Part shown: in pieces, positions 59,228 through 64,000 of the stretch
How positions within the stretch are numbered: the stretch's first letter is position 1
How the letters are laid out: every line of letters starts with the position of its first letter
The notes under the pieces: model-generated
Databases searched by the model: none
What the model saw: the letters and a program-made list of their open reading frames with translations, nothing else
Told to the model about the DNA's origin: nothing
Position numbers and translations under genes: made by a program
Assembly (NCBI RefSeq): GCF_005771405.1
Contig: NZ_VAUA01000001.1
Span: 434,001-498,000 of the forward strand
Direction of reading: 5' to 3'
Origin: Parasedimentitalea maritima
Lineage (GTDB): Bacteria; Pseudomonadota; Alphaproteobacteria; Rhodobacterales; Rhodobacteraceae
Length of the DNA stretch: 64,000 nt

Positions 59228-60496
59228 ATGGATCATTTTATCTACCGCGATGGCGCGCTTTACGCCGAAGACGTCCCGTTGGCCGAAATCGCAGCCAGCG
59301 TTGGGACTCCGTTTTATGTCTATTCCACCGCAACACTACAGCGGCACTTTAAGCTGTTTGATGATGCGCTGGTGGGGATCGACCATCTGGTCTGCTATGC
59401 GATGAAGGCCGCCAGCAATCAGGCGATCTTGAAAACGCTGGCGCAGGTCGGTGCGGGTATGGACGTGGTCAGCCAGGGTGAATACCTACGCGCCAAGGCG
59501 GCAGGCGTTTCCGGTGACAAAATTGTGTTTTCCGGCGTCGGCAAAACAGCCGAGGAAATCCGGGTCGCGCTGAGCGGTGGTATCCGTCAGTTCAACGTCG
59601 AATCTGAACCTGAAATGGAAGTGATCAACACCGTAGCGTTGGAGCTGGGCAAGGTTGCGCCGATCACCGTGCGGGTGAACCCGGATGTTGATGCCAAGAC
59701 CCATGCCAAGATTGCTACTGGCAAATCTGAAAACAAATTTGGCATTCCGATCTCCCGTGCTGTTGAAGTCTATGCCCGTGCTGCCGCCCTTCCGGGGTTA
59801 GACGTGATCGGTATTGACGTGCATATCGGGTCTCAGTTGACTGAGCTGGAGCCGTTTGAGAAGGCCTATCAAAAAGTCGCGGAATTGACCGAGGTCTTGC
59901 GGGCTGAAGGTCATAACATCCGGCGTTTGGATCTTGGCGGTGGCCTGGGCATTCCGTATCACACCCAATCCAATGATGCGCCGCCATTGCCGGTAGAATA
60001 TGGTACGCTGATCAAGAAAACGCTTGGTCACTTGGACTGCGAGATTGAGATTGAGCCGGGCCGTCTGATCGCGGGCAATGCCGGGATGCTGGTCAGCGAA
60101 GTGATCTATGTGAAATCAGGTGAAGACCGCGATTTTCTGATCATTGACGGCGCGATGAACGACTTGATCCGTCCGGCAATGTATGAGGCGCATCACGATA
60201 TTGTTCCGGCGGTTGAGCCAGAGGTTGGGGTTGAAACGCAGCCCTATGATATCGTCGGCCCAGTGTGTGAAAGTGGGGATACTTTTGCCAAGCAGCGTAA
60301 CCTGCCGCCGATGGCTGCTGGCGATTTGGTGGCGTTTCGGTCGGCTGGTGCGTATGGCGCGGTGATGGCCAGCGAATACAATTCACGTCCCTTAATCCCC
60401 GAGGTTCTGGTGAATGGTGATCAATTCGCGGTTATCCGCGCAAGGCCAAGCTTTGACGAAATGATAAATCGCGATAGCATACCCGAGTGGCTCTGA
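59228..60496 (+). CDS. lysA: Diaminopimelate decarboxylase
   Basis: LysA is a PLP enzyme that decarboxylates meso-diaminopimelate to lysine. The PLP lysine is K60 in CYAMKAASNQ, followed by VHIGSQL, LDLGGGLGIPY and EPGRLIAGNAG, and the substrate motif GPVCESGDTF near the end. I chose ATG 59228 (422 residues, MDHFIYRDG), the usual length; the upstream frame overlaps the terminator. TIGR02302-type gene follows 36 bases downstream. Confidence 0.95.
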   Translation: MDHFIYRDGALYAEDVPLAEIAASVGTPFYVYSTATLQRHFKLFDDALVGIDHLVCYAMKAASNQAILKTLAQVGAGMDVVSQGEYLRAKAAGVSGDKIVFSGVGKTAEEIRVALSGGIRQFNVESEPEMEVINTVALELGKVAPITVRVNPDVDAKTHAKIATGKSENKFGIPISRAVEVYARAAALPGLDVIGIDVHIGSQLTELEPFEKAYQKVAELTEVLRAEGHNIRRLDLGGGLGIPYHTQSNDAPPLPVEYGTLIKKTLGHLDCEIEIEPGRLIAGNAGMLVSEVIYVKSGEDRDFLIIDGAMNDLIRPAMYEAHHDIVPAVEPEVGVETQPYDIVGPVCESGDTFAKQRNLPPMAAGDLVAFRSAGAYGAVMASEYNSRPLIPEVLVNGDQFAVIRARPSFDEMINRDSIPEWL

Positions 60497-60532
60497 CGCA
60501 ATCTGGCGCGGGCCCGTTGGAGACATCGAACA

Positions 60533-63148
60533 ATGGCCGCAACACCCGGACATGATCCCAGACTAGCCACCCTGCGTTGGCCGCTGATGTTGACGCGGGC
60601 AGGGATGGTCGCAGAGACGGTGTTGCGGGCGTTCTGGCCTCTGGCTTCGGTTGTGATGCTGGCGCTGGCAACACTGATGCTGGGTCTGCACGAGCTTTTG
60701 GTGGTCGAACTGGTCTGGGCCGGGGCGGTCGTGACTTTTCTAAGCGGTCTCGTAGCTTTGATCTGGGGGCTGCGTCACCTGCACTGGCCGAGCAGGGAGC
60801 AGGCGATAATGCGGCTGGATGAAACCCTGCCTGGCCGACCGATCAATGCGTTGCTTGATGATCAAGCCATTGGCAGTGAAGATGCGGCCTCAGCTGCGTT
60901 GTGGCAGGCACATAAGATACGTATGACCGCCCGTGCGGCAGAGGCGAGGGCGCCATCTCCCAATTTGCAAATTGCGTCTTCTGATCCTTTTGCCCTGCGC
61001 TATGTCGCGCTGTTGGCGATGGTTATCGCGGTGCTGTTTGGTTCAATCTGGCGGATTGGAACAGTGCGCGATTTGACGCCGGGGGCGGGGACTGCGATGA
61101 CCGGGCCAACCTGGGAAGGCTGGTTGCAGCCCCCCCGTTACACCGGACTGCCAACACGATACCTGAATGACGTCGAAGGAGATGCGTTGAGGCTGCCGCA
61201 AGGCAGCATAGTGACGCTGCGGTTCTATGGTCAGGCCGGGGCACTGACCTTGGCAGAAACAGTGTCAGGGCGGGTTGAAGATCTGCCCTCTGCGGCAGAT
61301 GCCCAGCAAGAGTTTGTGATTGCGCAGGCGGGCGACCTGTCCATCAAAGGCAATGGTGGGCGCAGTTGGCAGGTTGATGTGATCGGCGACTTGCCACCAC
61401 AAATTGCGGTGTCGGGGCAACCTGAAATCGAGCCGGATGGGACCATGTCACTGCCCTATGCAGCCGAAGATGACTATGGTGTCGTTGGAGGAGAGGTGCG
61501 CATCGCGCTTGACCTACTGGCCTTGAACCGGCGTCACGGCTTGGTGATTGATCCAGATCCGCGTGCAGATATTGTTCTGGATCTACCGCTGCCGCTGACT
61601 GGCGACAGACGCGCGTTTAACGATTTCCTGATCGAGGATTTTTCACAGCACCCCTGGGCCAATCTGCCGGTGGTTTATACCTTTTCAGCACAGGATGGGG
61701 CAGGGCAAACAAGCTTTGCCACCGGATTCGGAGCGCCGCTATTGGCACGACGTTTCTTTGACCCACTGGCAGCGGCAGTGGTTGAACAGCGACGTGATCT
61801 GTTGTGGTCGCGCGCCAATGCGCCAAGGGTGGCGCAGATATTACGTGCTTTGTCCCACTACCCGGAAGATCAGTTCCGTAATCCTTCGGCTTACTTACGG
61901 ATGCGGATGATTTTGCGAAGGTTGGAAAGCTATACGGCGGTTGGGTTCAATCAAGAGCGGCAGGATGAAATTGCAACGGCGTTGTGGGATCTGGCCCTGC
62001 TACTGGAGGACGGTGATGTGGGTGATGCGCTGGAGCGCTTGCGCAGAGCACAAGAGCGATTGAGCCAGGCAATGAAGGACGGGGCCAGCGATCAGGAAAT
62101 CGCTGAATTGATGCAAGAGCTGCGCGATGCGACGCAGGACTATATGCGCCAGCTGCAACGTGAAGCCGAAGCCAACGGTGAGATGATGGATCCAGGCGAT
62201 ATGCCGGATGATATGATGCAGTTGTCGCAGGATGACCTGCAGGCGATGATGGACCGCATTCAGGAGCTGATGGAGCAGGGCCGCATGGCCGAGGCGGAAC
62301 AGGCGCTGCAAGAGCTGCAGGAAATGATGGAAAATATGCGCATGACCAATGCGCAACCTGGTGAAGGTGGCGGCGAAGGTCAGCAGGCGATGGAAGGGCT
62401 GGCCGATACACTGCGCGAGCAACAGGGGTTGTCGGATCAGGCGTTTCGCGACTTGCAGGAACAATTTAATCCCGGTGCGCGCAGTGGTGAGAGCGAGGGC
62501 AATCAGGGCCGCAATGGTGGTCTGGGGCAGGGCCAAAGCCACGAAGGTGGGCAAGGTGGTCAGAGCCAGCAAGGTCAACAAGGGGACGGCCCAGAAGGCC
62601 AGGATGAGGCGACCGGTGAAGAGGGCGGTTCGGGCGGCTCTCAGTCCCAGGGAGATAGCCTTGCAGAGCGCCAGCAGGCTTTACGCCAGGAGCTACAACG
62701 CCAGCAAAATGGATTGCCATTGGGCGGAAGCGAAGATGGCGCGGCAGCGCGGCAGTCGTTGGAGGACGCGGGGCGGGCCATGGAAGGGGCAGAACAGGCC
62801 TTGAACCAGGGGGATCTTGCCGAAGCGATTGATCGTCAGGCTGAAGCCATGGAGCGGTTACGTGAAGGAATGCGGTCACTGGGCGAAGCGATGGCTGAGC
62901 AGCAGCAAGGCCAGTCCAGCAACCAAACTGGACGCAACAGTGCCAGTCAGGGCAACCGGACGGACCCCTTGGGGCGTGATACCCCTGAAGGCCGGGACGG
63001 CGTTGGCGATGATGGCAGTAAGATTGGTGAGGGCAGCGCATATCGCCGGGCCTGGGACCTTTTGGAGGAGATTCGCCGGCGAGCGGACGATCGTGAGCGC
63101 AGCGACGGCGAACGGGGATACCTGCAACGGCTTCTTGATCGGTTCTAA
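60533..63148 (+). CDS. TIGR02302-type large membrane protein
   Basis: The 871-residue protein has three N-terminal hydrophobic helices (about 30-80 and 150-175), a beta-rich extracytoplasmic middle (TGPTWEGWLQPPRYTGLPTR at the start) and, from about 480, a coiled-coil and low-complexity tail very rich in Gln, Met, Glu and Gly (MQELRDATQDYMRQLQREAE, GQGGQSQQGQQGDGPEGQ). This is the TIGR02302 (DUF4175-like) family of alphaproteobacteria, which has no assigned role. It may scaffold envelope complexes. An oriented palindrome follows 8 bases after its stop. Confidence 0.87.
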   Translation: MAATPGHDPRLATLRWPLMLTRAGMVAETVLRAFWPLASVVMLALATLMLGLHELLVVELVWAGAVVTFLSGLVALIWGLRHLHWPSREQAIMRLDETLPGRPINALLDDQAIGSEDAASAALWQAHKIRMTARAAEARAPSPNLQIASSDPFALRYVALLAMVIAVLFGSIWRIGTVRDLTPGAGTAMTGPTWEGWLQPPRYTGLPTRYLNDVEGDALRLPQGSIVTLRFYGQAGALTLAETVSGRVEDLPSAADAQQEFVIAQAGDLSIKGNGGRSWQVDVIGDLPPQIAVSGQPEIEPDGTMSLPYAAEDDYGVVGGEVRIALDLLALNRRHGLVIDPDPRADIVLDLPLPLTGDRRAFNDFLIEDFSQHPWANLPVVYTFSAQDGAGQTSFATGFGAPLLARRFFDPLAAAVVEQRRDLLWSRANAPRVAQILRALSHYPEDQFRNPSAYLRMRMILRRLESYTAVGFNQERQDEIATALWDLALLLEDGDVGDALERLRRAQERLSQAMKDGASDQEIAELMQELRDATQDYMRQLQREAEANGEMMDPGDMPDDMMQLSQDDLQAMMDRIQELMEQGRMAEAEQALQELQEMMENMRMTNAQPGEGGGEGQQAMEGLADTLREQQGLSDQAFRDLQEQFNPGARSGESEGNQGRNGGLGQGQSHEGGQGGQSQQGQQGDGPEGQDEATGEEGGSGGSQSQGDSLAERQQALRQELQRQQNGLPLGGSEDGAAARQSLEDAGRAMEGAEQALNQGDLAEAIDRQAEAMERLREGMRSLGEAMAEQQQGQSSNQTGRNSASQGNRTDPLGRDTPEGRDGVGDDGSKIGEGSAYRRAWDLLEEIRRRADDRERSDGERGYLQRLLDRF

Positions 63149-63155
63149 AAAGATG

Positions 63156-63180
63156 CGGTGCGTGCAAGCACGCACCCTAC
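63156..63180 (+). repeat. Oriented palindromic repeat after a stop codon (copy 2)
   Basis: GGTGCGTGCAAGCACGCACC (63157-63176) followed by CTAC has an 8-bp stem with a CAAG loop. It matches the copy at 2641-2666 and has the same orientation relative to the upstream gene. It probably acts as a transcript-end structure. Confidence 0.65.
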
Positions 63181-63244
63181 ATATTTGGACAGCGTATTAT
63201 TGCTGAACCGTGATCGGTGAAGCGTGCGGAGACCGCTCAGTTGG

Positions 63245-64000
63245 TTACTGTGAATTGCTTACCTTGGCATCCAGCCACAATCGGGCCTGATCAACCATCG
63301 CGACATAGGAGCTGAGGTAGGGGTCGGCCTGTGGCAAGGTTTCAGCAATCTGACGCGCATTGGCATAGATCATTACGAGCGCCAGAACCAAGATCAGAAC
63401 AACGGCAAATCCACGCGAAAACCCGCTTTTCCGTTGGGTTGGGAGTGGATGGTCCGTCGTGTCGCTGGCTGCGACCGCCGGGTTGCTCCCTGCCCGTAAA
63501 GTTGAATTTATTTCTTCGATATCGGGCAACAGACCGCGCCGTGAGCCGCTCTCAGCAGCAGCCAGAAGAGCAGGGTTTTCCCCTTTCATCCGCGCCATGC
63601 GATCACGAGCTTGATTCGCACGGCGAGATGTTTCATCGCTGGAATCGGTTTCTAACGCTATTTCCGGCTGGTCTTCCAATTCGGCGCTTTCTGCAGCGCG
63701 TAACTGGGCTTCGCGTTCAGCCTCTTCGCGCAGGATGCCCGTGACTGACGGATCCATCCCACGCGCCAGACCTAAGGTATGTTGCGGAGCTTCCTCTATA
63801 GGATCCTCGGCTTCAGATTCCGGTTCCGAAATGTGGTCCGGCTCCGGCTCTGGTGAGTGTTCGGGGCCTGAACTGTCATCAGTGAGCGCATCTTGCTCCA
63901 CTGCAACAGCATCGTCTTCGGTGACAGGTGGTTTGGCTTCCGCCTCTGCTTCGGCAGGAGTGGGTTCGGGTGCGGGCTCAGATGATTCAACCGGAGCTTC
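63245..64000 (-). CDS. Acidic membrane protein, 3' part (probable zinc-ribbon protein)
   Basis: The frame stays open through the right edge; 251 residues are visible. The visible start is an acidic, Pro/Glu-rich linker, then LREEAEREAQLRAAESAELE, a basic region, and one transmembrane helix (GFAVVLILVLALVMIYANAR) near the C-terminus. Roseobacter proteins of this plan carry an N-terminal MJ0042-type zinc ribbon, which would lie outside the window; that part is inference. It converges on the TIGR02302-type gene. Function unknown. Confidence 0.78.
   Translation of the reverse strand, partial: EAPVESSEPAPEPTPAEAEAEAKPPVTEDDAVAVEQDALTDDSSGPEHSPEPEPDHISEPESEAEDPIEEAPQHTLGLARGMDPSVTGILREEAEREAQLRAAESAELEDQPEIALETDSSDETSRRANQARDRMARMKGENPALLAAAESGSRRGLLPDIEEINSTLRAGSNPAVAASDTTDHPLPTQRKSGFSRGFAVVLILVLALVMIYANARQIAETLPQADPYLSSYVAMVDQARLWLDAKVSNSQ

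Noticed and set aside
62000-62581. Hydrophobic-looking minus-strand frame rich in Leu and His
   Set aside because: It lies opposite the Gln/Met-rich low-complexity tail of the TIGR02302-type gene; its composition follows from complementing those codons.
1-64000. CRISPR arrays, tRNA or rRNA genes, insertion sequences, prophage or integrase genes
   Set aside because: No regularly spaced repeats, no tRNA T-loop consensus in a fitting cloverleaf, and no transposase or integrase motifs were found by eye; a scan with tRNAscan-SE or a profile search would be decisive.

Overview
This window is a gene-dense stretch of ordinary chromosome from an alphaproteobacterium, most likely of the Roseobacter group (Rhodobacterales). 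The evidence is the combination seen: an ETF-ubiquinone oxidoreductase, polyhydroxybutyrate genes (phaA, phaB), an aa3-type oxidase subunit IV of the alphaproteobacterial kind, a plant-type glutamate-cysteine ligase, several MoCo genes and many short conserved membrane proteins. Codon use is fairly GC-rich. No tRNA, rRNA, CRISPR array, IS element, integrase or phage gene was seen. Genus and species cannot be fixed from the sequence alone.

Layout. 1-2508: 3' end of uvrC, then pgsA-moaD-moaE. 2679-8069: an OmpA-like envelope protein with a coiled-coil partner, ubiA, then rsmE, an acetyltransferase and a membrane protein. 8135-13002: gshA, then a four-gene GbsR/MarR-regulator, membrane-protein and desaturase operon with clear operator palindromes, a divergent small membrane protein and a YHS protein. 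13322-17649: one tight operon pyrB - three small proteins (two membrane proteins with PH-like tails, one tail-anchored) - catalytically dead dihydroorotase - plsY. 17826-25308: a degenerate uracil-DNA-glycosylase-like protein, a phosphoesterase, moaB, and an RND efflux pair followed by a NUDIX gene. 25319-31270: a DsbD-like N-terminal domain protein, YqgE/AlgH, Sua5, an acyl-CoA dehydrogenase, an MBL hydrolase. 31385-34637: a membrane GDPD overlapped by a secreted phospholipase-A2-like gene, oxidase subunit IV and a lipoprotein. 34732-39785: azlCD, then fdhD, a YcxB protein, mobA-mobB-moeA. 39861-47479: greA, a VOC protein with a divergent SoxR-type regulator, ETF-QO, a TPR protein and ispE. 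47488-53720: a Qnr-like pentapeptide protein, a polyprenyl diphosphate synthase, a tRNA methyltransferase, a DMT exporter with LysR regulator, and phaB. 53996-64000: phaA, an EAL protein, a TlpA thioredoxin, argH, a small lipoprotein, lysA, a long TIGR02302-type membrane protein and a truncated acidic membrane protein.

How genes work together. Molybdenum cofactor genes recur (moaD, moaE, moaB, fdhD, mobA, mobB, moeA) and imply active molybdoenzymes, probably including formate dehydrogenase. Phospholipid metabolism recurs too (pgsA, plsY, desaturase, GDPD, PLA2-like). phaA and phaB form the first two steps of PHB synthesis. Quinone synthesis (ubiA and the polyprenyl synthase) feeds the ETF-QO and oxidase.

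Best leads for something undescribed: (i) a repeated structured element, CTCCCGYCC - hairpin - GTTGGGCGTGGCACCG - terminator, found just after stop codons at 26846 and 59061, with a weaker relative at 2522; (ii) the pyrB/PH-like/pseudo-dihydroorotase/plsY operon; (iii) the GbsR-desaturase module; (iv) the GDPD-PLA2 pair with two mutually exclusive leader hairpins; (v) a UDG-like protein stripped of its Fe-S cysteines and catalytic His; (vi) a Qnr-like pentapeptide protein. Homologies were judged from memory of families, without database searches.
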